DNA of 64,000 nucleotides, taken from contig VIIQ02000836.1 of assembly GCA_007449985.2 (NCBI GenBank), positions 124,001 to 188,000 on the forward strand. The letters run 5' to 3'. The position numbers were made by a program, and so were the translations under genes. Of the stretch, positions 35,083 to 45,700 are shown piece after piece (the stretch's first letter is position 1; each line of letters opens with the position of its first letter). The notes under the pieces were generated by a model, which saw only the letters and a list, made by a program, of their open reading frames with translations, ran no database searches and was not told the DNA's origin. The DNA comes from Desmodesmus armatus (lineage: Eukaryota > Chlorophyta > Chlorophyceae > Sphaeropleales > Scenedesmaceae).

Positions 35083-37369
35083 CTGCTGGGTCACCAGCAG
35101 ACAAGAGGTAGCCTTTGACTGGTCAAAACAGTTCATATTTGCAACAGCATTCAGCTCTGGGCAGCTCCACCCAGCTCCATCAAACGGGTGAGACGGAAGC
35201 AGAATAGCACAAAGCAGAACAGTAGTCTGCACGAGTACAGGACTGTCAGCACTGCATTGGCAAGCTGCTGGTGAACGAAGGTGGCATGACAGGATTGTAA
35301 GCTGCCAGGCTGGCTGAAGCACTAGTACTATAGCAGACCAGAAGACAAGTCACCTGGCAATGACCACAGGGCATGTCTTCTGCTGCTTACTAACAAATAA
35401 CTGTGCACCAGCGGTGACAGGGGCACCGGTGATGGAACCACAGTTGCAGGCTAAGCGTCAGGTGGCACCCGTCTGTCTTCAGACAAGGGCTGTGGCCATG
35501 CAAAGGTCACAAGGTACTAGAAGCCACTCAGAACCGAAGCTAACAGCTGTGCACCAGCGGTGGCAGAGGCACCGATGGTGACGCCACACTCTCTATGGTG
35601 GGCATGTGGCCTGTGGCTGCGGCCATGCACAGCGCACTGCGGCTGTTGGTTCCTAGGGTGTACACCTCCGCGCCAGCAGTGAGTAGCACCTGAACTGTGG
35701 CGGTGTGCTGACCCTTGACTGCCAGATGCAGGGGTGTTCGCGTGTGTCCAAAGCAGCGTTCACTGAGGCACCATGAGCAAGCAACAGCTTAACTGCGTCG
35801 GTGCTGCCCCTGTCTGCTGCATAGTGCAGGGCAGTCCAGCCGTCTGGATTAGCCACGCGCGGCTGTGCCCCTCCTGCTAACTGCGCCCTGACCCTGTCAA
35901 GGCCGCAACAGCCCAGCTTGGCTGCTGTTATCAGGGGCGTGGATCCCCGGTCATCCACAGCGTTGATGTCAGCGCCAGCTGCCGCAAGCTTCTCAACAGC
36001 AGCCACGTTGCCAGCTGAGACTGCATAGTGCAGTGGAGTCCGCCCACTTTTGTCCCCCACGTTCATATGAGCATGGGCTGCCAGCAGCAGTGCAAGGCAC
36101 GTCATGCAGCCGCTGTCCACCGCTGTGTGCACGGGTGTGCAGCCGATGGCGTCTTGTGCTGACATATCCGCTCCTGCACCGATCAATGCCTGCAAAATCG
36201 CTGGGTGCTTGGGCTTGGCTGCCAGGTGCAGGGCCGTGGCCTCCCTGCCAAGCGTGGGGGTGTTGGGGGCTGCCCCTGCCTTGAGCAGGACACTCACAAC
36301 TGCTGCATGGCCAGCTGCGACTGCACGGTGCAGAGGTGTTCGGCCGATACCATCAACTGCAGCCACCAATGGCACCTGGCTGAACTGTGCACCAGCAGCA
36401 TGGTTGTGTGTTGCTGCTGCCTGTGGGGTTGTCGCTGCACCAGGACTGGTGGTCATCTCTGCATCGGCATCCAGCAAAACTTGCACGATTCCTTCATTGC
36501 CCCGTCCAGCAGCCAGGTGCAGGGGTGAGCTGCCGCACTTGTCAGCACTAATAGGTGAGGCTCCCTTGCTCAGCAGCAGCAGGACGGTCTCTGTGTGCCC
36601 AAGTAGCGCTGCTCCATGGAGGGCTGTGTACCCATCTGAACAGGCTGTGTCGAGGCTGACACCTGCCATCTGCAGGGCCTCTATCAACAAGCATGCAATC
36701 GTGGTGTCGTGGAGGCGCACTGCCTCGTGCAGGGGTGTCACCTTCTGGTAGTGGGGTTTGCAAGGGTCTGCTCCTGCTGCCAGCAGCAGCTGTACTGTGC
36801 TGGCACGGCCAAGGCGTACTGCTACATGTAGTGGGGTTTCACCATCCATGTCATCCACTGCGTTCAGGTCCGCTCCTGCACGGATGAGGTTTGTTACCGT
36901 GGTGTCGTCGCCCAGGCAAGCTGCAAGATGCAGGGGGGTTTTGAAGCCCATGGTTGGTTGAAGTCATCGCTGCTGCCACTGCCAGGTGCTGCAGAGCTGC
37001 CCGGGACGCCACAGACCTGATAAATTCACTCCTATCACGTCGGAGAGACATGTGTGACGATTCAAGCCGTATGCAATGCTACCCGCAAAAGAGGAAGCAG
37101 GCCAGCGCTGGCGACAAGTGGCAGCGACAACAAAACACCCGTCCCAGCCCAACCACAACTTTCAAAAAGAGATGGGTTGCTGCGTCAATGGCCTTCTCTC
37201 AGTTGGCAGGAGCATGGTCACAGCAGCAGTTTTGGTGGTTGGCGCCTAAACCGCACAAGCGGTTTCATCATGGCGTTTCCTTACGTAACATACAAACTGC
37301 TTGAAACCATGATACATGGATTGGCTCCCATGGAGTTTCCGACAGGGCGCCCGATTCTCCACTCCATCC

Positions 37370-37810
37370 CTTTAGGATCCTTCTCTCCCCCGCCACTCCA
37401 CACATACCTGTGGAGTGCTCACAAACCGCTCCACTTTGCTCCCCAACCCCTCAGGATCCACTCCACTCCACACCTCCACACCACTCCACACACCCCTCAG
37501 GATCCATCCCACTCCACGCCTCCACACCAGTCCACACTCCACCTTCAGGATCCACCCCACTCCTCACCTCCACACCCCTCCCTCAGGATGTACCCCACTG
37601 GGGTCCACGCCTCCACAACACCTCACACTCCACACCCCTCCCGCAGGATCCACCCCACTCCACGCCTCCACACCACTCCACACTCCACCCCCCCTTCAGG
37701 ATCCACCCCACTCCTGCCTCCCCCTCACTCCACACTCCACCACCCCGTTCACGATCCACCCCACTCCACGCCTCCACACCACTCCACACTACACCCCCCG
37801 CTCAGGATCA
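37370..37810. repeat. CACTCCAC minisatellite
   Basis: About eight imperfect units of roughly 47-55 bp each contain (T)CAGGATCCA followed by CCCACTCCACGCCTCCACAC and variants. Strand composition is strongly skewed (almost no G on the plus strand). All three plus frames are open as a by-product of the repeat; no protein is proposed. Confidence 0.85.
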
Positions 37811-38215
37811 GTTGCGCAGTTGACAACTCCTAAACCTTCGGAGAGGGAACCCACTGCACGCAGTCCTGCTTTTCACCTAAATCCTGATCCCCTGACCCTT
37901 ACCTCAAAAGCCAAACAAACAAGCAAAAAAACAAACCAACAAACCTAACCTAAGTACGCAGTTGTCAACTCCTAAACCTTCGGAGAGGAAACCCGTTGCA
38001 CGCAGTCCTGCTTTGTACCTAAACCCTGATCCTCTAACCCCAAACCCAACCCTAACCTCAAAAGCCAAGTGAACAAACAAATCTAATCAAAGTGCGCAGT
38101 TGTCAATTCCTAAACCTTCGGAGGGGGAACCCATTGCACGCAGTCCCCCTTTACACCTAAACCCTGATCTCCAATCCCTAACCTCAAAAGCCAAACAAAC
38201 AAAAAAATAAACTCA
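37811..38215. repeat. 135-145-bp tandem repeat with telomere-like CCTAAACCCTGA motifs, three units
   Basis: Three units start at about 37812, 37955 and 38093 with GCGCAGTTG(A/T)CAA(C/T)TCCTAAACC. They share TTCGGAG(A/G)GG, GCACGCAGTCC and CCTCAAAAGCCAA. Within each lies an A/C-rich segment such as CCTAAACCCTGATCC and, in unit 2, CCCAACCCTAACC. These resemble degenerate plant/green-algal telomere repeat (CCCTAAA), but no perfect array exists. Confidence 0.8.
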
Positions 38216-38287
38216 AAAGCAAACAGCAAAGCAAACAAAGGATTACACTACAAGCCACACCATCCAAACAACAACTGTCACGGTGGG

Positions 38288-38600
38288 GGTGAGGAGTGTG
38301 GAGTGCCGTGGAGTGGGGGAGATGGGTCTGTGGGTGCCACTCCTGTGGAGGTCCAGCGGAGCTCCACACTTGGTCCACACCTCGTGGAGACCTACAGCTG
38401 CTCCTTACGCTCCTCTTGCTTCCTGTTCACTCTCCCCAGTCCACCTGCTCCCATGGAGATCAAGGTCCACTCCACACCCTGTCCGCTCCCATGGAGATTC
38501 CACCCCTCTCCATACCTCTTGCTCCACACCCCCTCCACACCCGTGGAGACCCACACCTTCTCCACACCCCCTCCACCTCTCCTACTCCACACCCTCTCCA
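38288..38600. repeat. second CTCCACACC-rich minisatellite-like stretch
   Basis: This repeats CTCCACACC with CCATGGAGATC or CGTGGAGACC spacers, related in composition to the array at 37370-37810. Irregular units prevent a clean period. Confidence 0.6.
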
Positions 38601-39987
38601 CATTCCCCAATATGGGAAACACCACACCCAAAATGGGAAACTCCACAGGAGCCGATGCATTTGTGGAAACCATCATGGTGACAATCTGTGGTATCAATCA
38701 GTTTTGTGCTTGTGCAGGGGTTGCAAAGTTGTTGGTGTACCACACTGTTGCTTTCTTGGGTCAACACTTGGGTCAACACTTGAGTGAAAAGGAGTTTTGC
38801 ACACGACTCAACTGGTGCACAATGCTGTTCGTGTCGCTTTTCACTGCTGCTTGACCGTGTTTTGCCAGAGACACCTCAAAATTCCCTGTCACCACAACAC
38901 TCTGAAACCACATGCACATGTACGAGCATACATTCATGGTGGTGACACCATCACAAAGTGTGCGCCGGTACATCTTGCATGCCTGCAGCTAACAGATGAT
39001 GACACTGGGCATCCCTGCCCAACACAGATGGCAGCACAACCCTTTGGCCCACGACTGGCAACATGCTATAGCCGTAGCTACGGCCCACTGTGCCTCCCAG
39101 CCAGTGGCATGGGGCCTAGCACTACAGCAAGTACTAGTGACACTCAACATCATGCTGGCTGGGCCCTTGCTGACCAAGTCTTTGGGACACCAACAACACA
39201 ACACGCCAAAACATTAGGTCTGCTGCTTTGCCAATGCTAAGATGCAGACGGAATACTAAGATGCAGACGGTGCGCAACACTTCAGCAGCCCTGCTTGCAT
39301 ATTCATGCCACACACACGCACACACTCTCACACGGTCTGGCAGCCGTCCAGCCCACTAGTGGATCCAGGAGTTCCTACCGGCCCTGCTAAGTCACAACCA
39401 AGTAGGTATATCAGATGCCTGCATGTCAGCCCAGCACTCAAACATATATACCCCCACATCAACACACCCATATTATTGAGCCGGCACAGGCAGCATGATG
39501 GTGCAAGTCGTAGCCATACATATCCATCATGCATCTTGTACACTCACTTGGTAAACTGATCATGAACACAGCTGTGAACCTTGAACAGTTGCAGCAGCCG
39601 CAACATCACAGGCAACTGGGGCCCCACTATTCTACAACCATAACCCAGCAAGGAAGGCTGATCACATATCATGCGTGGCATGACCTGCTGACGCTGATCC
39701 TGGATTTACTGCTGTGTGTGCCAAGTCACACACAGTAGGCAGGAGGGCTGTCAAGACAGAACTTTGTGATGCGGATGCCGGTAAGGTGTGTTGAACAGAT
39801 GTGTGGCTGCGCATCAAAACATCAGCAGCTCAGCCACAACCCCAAACTGATCACTGTATTTCGCACACTACGCCGCTTCATGTGCTCACACCCCAAACGG
39901 TCCCCAACCACCAACCCATACCACACACATGTCACACCACAACCACCAACCCATACCACACACATGTCACACTGGCCATGCTTCGCC
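38601..39987. other. intergenic, no gene recognised; short tandem repeat at about 39905-39970
   Basis: No domain-bearing frame was found. Near 39905-39970 a 36-bp unit (ACCACCAACCCATACCACAC, then ACATGTCACAC) is tandemly duplicated just beyond the 3' end of FAS1-b. Confidence 0.45.
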
Positions 39988-41122
39988 TCACAGCATGAAT
40001 GCTGCTGCACATGCAGCCGCCAGCAGTGCTGAGCGGCAAGACAGCAAGCTTCTGCCTCTCCAGCTGCTGCTGCCGGACCTAGCAGGTGCCTGTGCTGGTG
40101 CAGCATCAGCGCCGGCCTTGATTCCCCCCGCCTCAAGGCTACCTGGCAGGGGCTCCTGCTGAGGTGCCCACTGAGCTTTGGGTGGAGACTTGGGCATGTT
40201 GCCAACATCCTCCAGCCTGAGAGGCAAGGGGACAATCAACAGACCAACAGCATGAAAGGGGGGTCATTGAGCCAAGGCGTGCAGGCAAGTCAAGCAGGGG
40301 ACAAACAACACACCAGCAGCATGGACTCCATGCTGCTCAACAATGCAGCAGCCCCAAAACACAGCAGGAGGCGTGACATGCCCTGCACGCCGTCAAGGCA
40401 TGCTGCAGTGCAAGCAGGGGTGGTTGTGCTGGACTGCTTGCATGGGGCAACCTGCTGTGCACCAGTGACTCAAGACACTGCGTTGGGCTGCAGTGACTCT
40501 CACCAGGCCTGCACCATGTTGTTGGCGGTGGGAGGGACAAGGGCCTGCAGCAAACAGCAGCAAAAGGGGCAGGTGGGTAGAGTGCGCACAATGTGCAACT
40601 CAACGAAAGAGGGTCCCAGACCACATGTGCTGCCTGCTTCTTGCATTGCGCATCACGTTGACTCTGGCTGCCAACACAGCCTGTTTGCTGGTTTACATCC
40701 CTGCTCCAGCACACACTGCTTCCCTGTGGCTCACCATGTCTAATGAGTGCACGATGCACTTGCCGGCCTTGATGTTGGTCCTGTTGAGCCCTGTGGGAAA
40801 GTCGGCTCGGGCATATACAAACGGATTGCCCCTGCAGCAACATACGCGGCCGCCACAACTGTTGTTGTTGGCACTATTATGTTGGTCACTTCCTAGGTTG
40901 CGCACGAGCAGGCCTTGCTCTGGTAGACTCTAGAAGAGTCAACCACGCATAGCCACAGGTGCACAGCTGTTGCAAGGAGCATGATGATAACAATAGGCCG
41001 GCTGTCGCAGGTGCCAGCAGAGGGCAACGACTGTCAAGTTATGCTCAGCTGGCTGCCCAACAAGAGCGACCGTAACCTCAGTGGCCCGCCTGTTGAGGAG
41101 GCAGATTGGGCAGGTTGGTGCC

Positions 41123-41185
<63 letters not shown>

Positions 41186-41946
41186 TGATCGCGGACACCA
41201 CAGCTATAACTGGCGGCCACCAGCAACACTGCTGCTGCTGTGGCTATCTGACGTTGCTGCGGCCAAACACTGCCTGATCCCCCCAGTCACCGTCGCCACT
41301 CACTTGTTCCGCCAGAAGTATATGGTCTCATTGGCCCGTGAAATCGCCCTGGTTGTGTTGCGGCCAACCTGGTCTGCTGTCAGGGCCACACCAGGCACTA
41401 CATGGTAGTTGAGCGTGCTGCGGCCCAGCGTCCTGTTCTGACCTGCCTTTCCTGCATACCTGCCCAGCCATTTGATGCTGTTCTGCATGGCCTGCACACA
41501 CAGCACACAACAGCACTGTCAGCACGCAGGGAGGGCACCTGTGCAGTTCTGCTGTGCGCGAGAACCGATCGAATGTAGATGGCCCATCCAAACCCTAGCA
41601 GCTGGCGCAACTCAAGAGAAGAGGCAACTACACATCAGACAGTGCTTGTTCATGTGCCACTATCCCCTGGGCGGGGAATTTCTGTGCCTGGACTTAGCTT
41701 GTGCCTGAACCCCAGTGTCCCGCAGCAACCACCACACCTGAGCTGTGGGTATGAAGAAGGTGCATACTGCGGCAGGGTCTGACAGGTACGCTGCCAGCTC
41801 AGGCTCATTGGTCCTGACAAGCCTCAAAGAGGCATCCAGGTCGGGATAGGTGCCCTGCAGGGCCATGACGTTGGCTGCAGCTGCACCTGGTGGAGCGGCA
41901 TCTGGTGCTGCTGCACTGCTGACGTGGAACCAGCCTGCACCAGGCA
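39988..41946 (-). CDS. fasciclin (FAS1) domain protein, copy b
   Basis: Paralogue of the gene at 25.8-27.8 kb. Exons with matching phases are 41934-41738, 41491-41304 (188 nt, same as copy a), 40831-40735 (97 nt, same as copy a), 40544-40504 and 40216-39988. The FAS1 domain includes LQGTYPDLDASLRLV, STLNYHVVPGVALTADQV and KAGKCIVHSLDMV. The fourth exon (LVPPTANNMVQAW) corresponds to the start of copy a's last exon, so one copy has gained or lost an intron here. The C-terminus is Ala/Ser/Arg-rich and ends hydrophobic (ALLAAACAAAFML), GPI-signal-like. The first exon is unresolved: the ATG at 41946 (MPGAGWFHVSS) reads straight through but lacks a signal peptide, while phase matching with copy a suggests a separate upstream exon that I could not identify. 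Confidence 0.75.
41123..41185. repeat. (TCTG)n microsatellite, about 15 copies
   Basis: A perfect tetranucleotide run lies inside an intron of FAS1-b (40832-41303). Confidence 0.95.
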
Positions 41947-42726
41947 TGCTGTGTAAGTGGTTTGGTGGTGATGGGGAGTGCTGAGTTGAGGGGCCCCTAT
42001 TTGCCAGGTGCTGCACAACTCACTCAACACCAGTGCGTCAGCACCACAAACTGCATCCTTTGGTTGTGTCAGCAGCTCCCCAACTACTCGACCAAGGCAC
42101 AGTTCAGCTCAAGCTGTGCCAGCACCAGACTCTGCATACAAGGTTGTGGAAGTGGTGATGTCTGGTGTCTTGATCAATGCGTTCAGAAAACCTGATCAGC
42201 GATCTGTTCTCTATTTTCAAGCACATCATGTGATGGGGTTGGCTTCATGACTAGCTACAGTCAATGTAAAGTATTTTGCTGGTTAACACTCTCGTAATTC
42301 ACAAAAGGATCGTCTGGCAGGTCGCTGTCCAGGCAGGCACCTGCTCTCGAGCCTTCGAGCACCAGGTCCTCAGGAACCCTTACTTTGTTACATGTATTAG
42401 AGGCCCAGTTTTTCCCACCCGGTGCTTCTCGCCCATTAGTAACATTGGACACAACAGCACAGACCTCTGGGGTGTAGGAGCGGGAAGGCAGTCCCAGAGA
42501 GCGTACAGGCTGCACGGAAACTACCACATGCGTTCTTGCAGCACCACAGCCTGCAGGCAGCTGCTGCAGGCTGCCTGTCCCTGCATCTCCCCCGCTGGCT
42601 TTCTGCAGCGCAACAGCAGGCACCCTCTCTCCAGGCATCATCAGTGCGGAGGCTCTCTGCAGGCGTGTCAGCAACCGCTGAAGCTACAACAGGGCTATAA
42701 CGCAAATGCACGTCAAACCCACCACT

Positions 42727-42761
<35 letters not shown>

Positions 42762-42770
42762 GCTCCTGCA
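41947..42770. other. divergent region between FAS1-b and the helicase
   Basis: Likely holds both promoters and 5' UTRs, and probably the missing first exon of FAS1-b. A minus-strand frame at 42674-42261 stays open for 137 codons without a recognisable domain. The helicase frame also stays open upstream of 42771 (with another ATG at about 42526), so a longer N-terminus is possible. (AGC)10 at 42731-42760 would encode polyalanine in that frame. Confidence 0.4.
42731..42760. repeat. (AGC)10 trinucleotide repeat
   Basis: A perfect run directly upstream of the helicase start codon. It would be Ala-coding if translation starts upstream, otherwise it is 5' UTR. Confidence 0.9.
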
Positions 42771-45700
42771 ATGCAGGCAGGGGGGAGCTTCCTGGACAGC
42801 CTGAGTCAGGAGCAGCAGGACGCTGTACTGGCTCAGGAGCAGCACATGCGCGTGATAGCAGGTAATCAGCGATGTTCAGCTGATGCAGTCACCTTCTGAT
42901 TGTTCTCTGGTGCAGGTGGCACTTCACATAACACGCTGCCCCGTAATCGCAAGAGGTGAAAGCACCTGCTTGGTCGAACAGAGCAGCAGCAGCAGCCCAA
43001 ATTCATCACCCTCCGCTACCCTTGCCGCTGTCCTCCTGCCTTCACTGCAGGGCCTGGCAGTGGCAAGACACGCGTTGTAGCAGCACGCGTGGGCCATTTA
43101 CTGCAGCAGGGGGTGTCCCCCAGGTCTGTGCTGGTCATAACCTTCACCCGAAAGGTGAGACCTGCACGCTGCACACTGCAGGGCCTGCATGCGAATGCGT
43201 TGCTGCCTGACCAAAGGCTACACCAAGCGAGTGCAAATTGCAGCTCCCAAAGATGTAACCTCAGCCAGCTGCTCAGAGCAGGCCAAAGCAGGTGTCTTGC
43301 CCTGCTCGCAGCACTGTGGATGAGCGTGCCCTTCTGGGTTGTCAGCAGCGAGCCCTTCTCATGGCAACGATAACATCACACCTGGCAACAAAGTCATGCC
43401 ACAGGCTCACCAATACGATGCAGGAGCGACTGGGACTGTTTGGATTGTGAAACAACTTAGCCCAGCTGGCTCCAAGTACCCAGAGTTACACTACAGCCGC
43501 AACCATTGTTCTGCTGTATTGTTTCCAGGCGGCTCAAGAGTTGAAGGATCGGCTTTCCAGTGACACTGGCCAGATGCCATATGGCCTGACAGCTTGCACC
43601 TTCCACTCGCTCTGCAGCCAGATACTCTGGTGAGCTGGGCATTGTGGTGTGCTTGTAGGAGCAGCAGCATGCTTGCAGCCTTGTCTGGGGTTCCCCAGGT
43701 TGCAAGGCACGCTGCAAGGCATAACATGCCACCCATCAAGCCTCTACCACTGTACAATGCCCAATTGTAGTGCTGCACGTACATCAGGGCACAATTGTGT
43801 GAAGTAGCGTATGATGGCGTCCAAGGAGCCGCCATACAAAGCCCTTGCCATGTGTACTGTGCAGGGCATATGCTGACTTGGCGGGCACGGCTGGCAGGTC
43901 TGTAGCAGACGAGGACGACTGCAACAGCATTATCGCAAACATATTGCAGCCCAAAGAAGATGAGCAGCAGGCAGCTGCCGCATCGACAAGCTCCTTAGAA
44001 GATGATGCAACCAGCGCCCCAGCAGGCTTGGTGCGCAGCAGCAGAAGCAGGGCCAGCGGCAGGGCCAGCACCAGCAGCAGCAGCAGCAGGACCAGCAGTA
44101 GCAGCAGTACCAGCAGCAGCAGCAGCAAGAGTAAAGGCAAGGGCAGCAGCAATTCCAAGACCAAAGAATCGGTGGAAAAGAACCTCATCAAGTTCTTTCG
44201 GTCACAAATCAGTGCCATGAAGAACTTTGTGGAGAGCACACACAGGTACACCCTTTGCCTCACATGTGTGCCGCCATACATGTTTGAAATTGTTTGTGTT
44301 GGGAATTGAGTGCATCAGGGCTCGATCAGGTCTGCCTTACTGACTCCTCACGGAGTGGCAGGAGAGCCTTGCCACTGACACCTGAGATTGTGACAGCTGC
44401 ACTCTTGTGCAAGTGTACCACATGACCCTGCATGACTTGTACTGCTGCCAGATCAGCTGCAACGGCTGCTGACAATGCTGCTGTGTCCTGTTGTATGGTG
44501 CACTGTTGCAGTGAGGGCCGGCTCAAGCAGGGTTTGGACATAATCAGCGAGCTTATGAGAGCAGGGAGGGCCCGTTTGCCAAGATGTCGGCGGATACAGC
44601 CAACAAGCTGGCATCAATTTTTGACAGGTATGCTGCACACTGGCGGCTCGCCGTGGGGCTTGGGCTTAACCCCATCTGCCTATTGCTGGGAGTTTCAGTT
44701 GCTGACAATACGTCAGAAGCATTCTTTGTTGATGATGTGGATGCTTTCCGTACCACTGGGTGGCTTGCATGAGCCCTTTGGGCCTTCCTCGCCACAAGTG
44801 TAGCACATCTTTGTATGCATGTCTGCAGGTACCAGGCGCACTTGAAGTGGCAAAAGCTGATGGATTTTGATGATGTGCTGCACCACTGCCTGGCACTGGT
44901 GCACAACCACCCTGAGGTGGGTGCTGACACATAAACGGGGCTGCCTGCTTGTGTTGCTTGTGTTGGAGGCTGTTAAGCACAAGCCAGTGCTATGGAAAAG
45001 CTACTGACGTCATTTCGTACTCATGTAGTCCTGCCAGCACAGCTCTGCTTATGCAGGTACTGCATGGCTTTGCACTTGCATGCATTCTGGGCCATGACAC
45101 AATGATGGGCAGGGCTATCAGCACATATTCAACCCAGTTGCTGAGCTGTGTTTCAGCCTCATTTGCATAGTCCGCCTTGCAGCAGCAGCATGTCAAGCCT
45201 GTATGTAAACACATGTCTGCCATGTGCGGTTGCATGGCGTGCCATCCTGCTGCGAAGCCAGCCTCAGGTGCTTCTGGGCTGTATGTTCGCAGGTGAAGGA
45301 AAGGCTTCACAAGCGCTGGCCACACGTGCTGGTGGATGAAGGTGCGCATGTTCTCTTGCACACATATGAGCTGCATCAACGGTGTCAACCTTGGCGCATC
45401 AGCAGGCATTGGTTGCTTGTTCTAGTCCTTCCAGGCATTTTGCTCAAGGCCTTCTGTGACAGCCCCATGATTTTGCTTTTTGTCAATGTGTGGCTTGCTC
45501 CAAACCCTGGCCCGCTGAACCTCAAATCTCCAACCTTTCCCAGTTTGAATTGGATGACTGTGGCTGGTGCTCACCACACCTATGCATGTGCATACTGTGG
45601 CTTTGCAGGTCAGGACACCAACCTGTGTCAGTTTGAGCTGGTGCGGCAGCTCACAGGGCCTAACAGCAAGCTGTTCATGGTGGGAGACCCAGATCAGGTG

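Larger units (their letters stand above)
33812..35592. mobile_element. 1,773-bp insertion with TG...CA ends and 4-bp TSD, solo-LTR-like
   Basis: The insertion (33816-35588) begins TGTATCGG and ends CGCCACA. It is flanked by the direct repeat CTCT at 33812-33815 and 35589-35592. Copy A has the uninterrupted site (GCAGG-CTCT-CTATGG at about 29425). TG...CA termini with a 4-bp duplication fit an LTR retroelement. No gag/pol or second LTR is present, so a solo LTR is the simplest reading. Inside are a 150-bp tandem repeat (34227-34600), a TATATA at about 34870 on the plus strand, three GAAGCTTC palindromes (35053-35082), and a direct repeat of CTGTGCACCAGCGGTG at 35401 and 35548. TSDs of 4 bp are weak evidence alone. 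Confidence 0.6.
32341..37051 (-). pseudogene. ankyrin-repeat / coiled-coil / C-terminal-anchor gene, copy B, interrupted
   Basis: The ankyrin part reads openly from the ATG at 36951 (MGFKTPLHLAACLGDD) to 35653, with about 12 repeats. An upstream ATG at 37051 (MSLRRDRSEF) is one base out of frame with it. Near 35745 a base is missing relative to copy A (CGAACACCCCTG against CGTGACACCCCCCTG), shifting the frame to a stop at 35653. A 1,773-bp insertion (33816-35588) then separates ankyrins from the coil, which resumes as SLLQHRWRGAAAASDDMARA and runs open to 32341. The coil contains a 35-40-residue module (KERQHQQQ...LQ...AVE) repeated several times, expanded relative to copy A, and ends in a hydrophobic helix and KLGA. 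The frameshifts could be homopolymer errors. The insertion is real or an intron-like element. Confidence 0.6.
28000..37270 (-). repeat. tandem segmental duplication of an ankyrin/coiled-coil gene
   Basis: Two diverged copies lie head to tail: about 28000-31900 (copy A) and 31930-37270 (copy B). Similarity covers the 5' flank (31731-31890 against 37055-37240, sharing GCAGCGACAACAAAACACCC-like sequence), the coding region, and the 3' flank. Copy B is longer because of a 1.77-kb insertion and an expanded coiled-coil repeat. Copy A carries a 752-bp insertion. Each copy shows the empty site of the other's insertion, so both insertions came after the duplication. Confidence 0.85.

Noticed and set aside
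33816..35588. Reading the 1,773-bp insertion as an ordinary intron of ankyrin copy B
   Set aside because: The nearest GT...AG pair in gene orientation would leave the exons out of register by one base. The ends carry a target duplication, and copy A shows the exact empty site. An intron-like element is not fully excluded.
37410..37948. Overlapping open frames rich in His, Ser, Thr and Pro
   Set aside because: Generated by the CACTCCAC minisatellite; open in all three frames at once.
42276..42770. Upstream extension of the helicase N-terminus
   Set aside because: The frame is open but begins without ATG until about 42526, has no recognisable content and includes a polyalanine run. The Q-motif starts about ten residues after the ATG at 42771. 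Kept as an alternative only.
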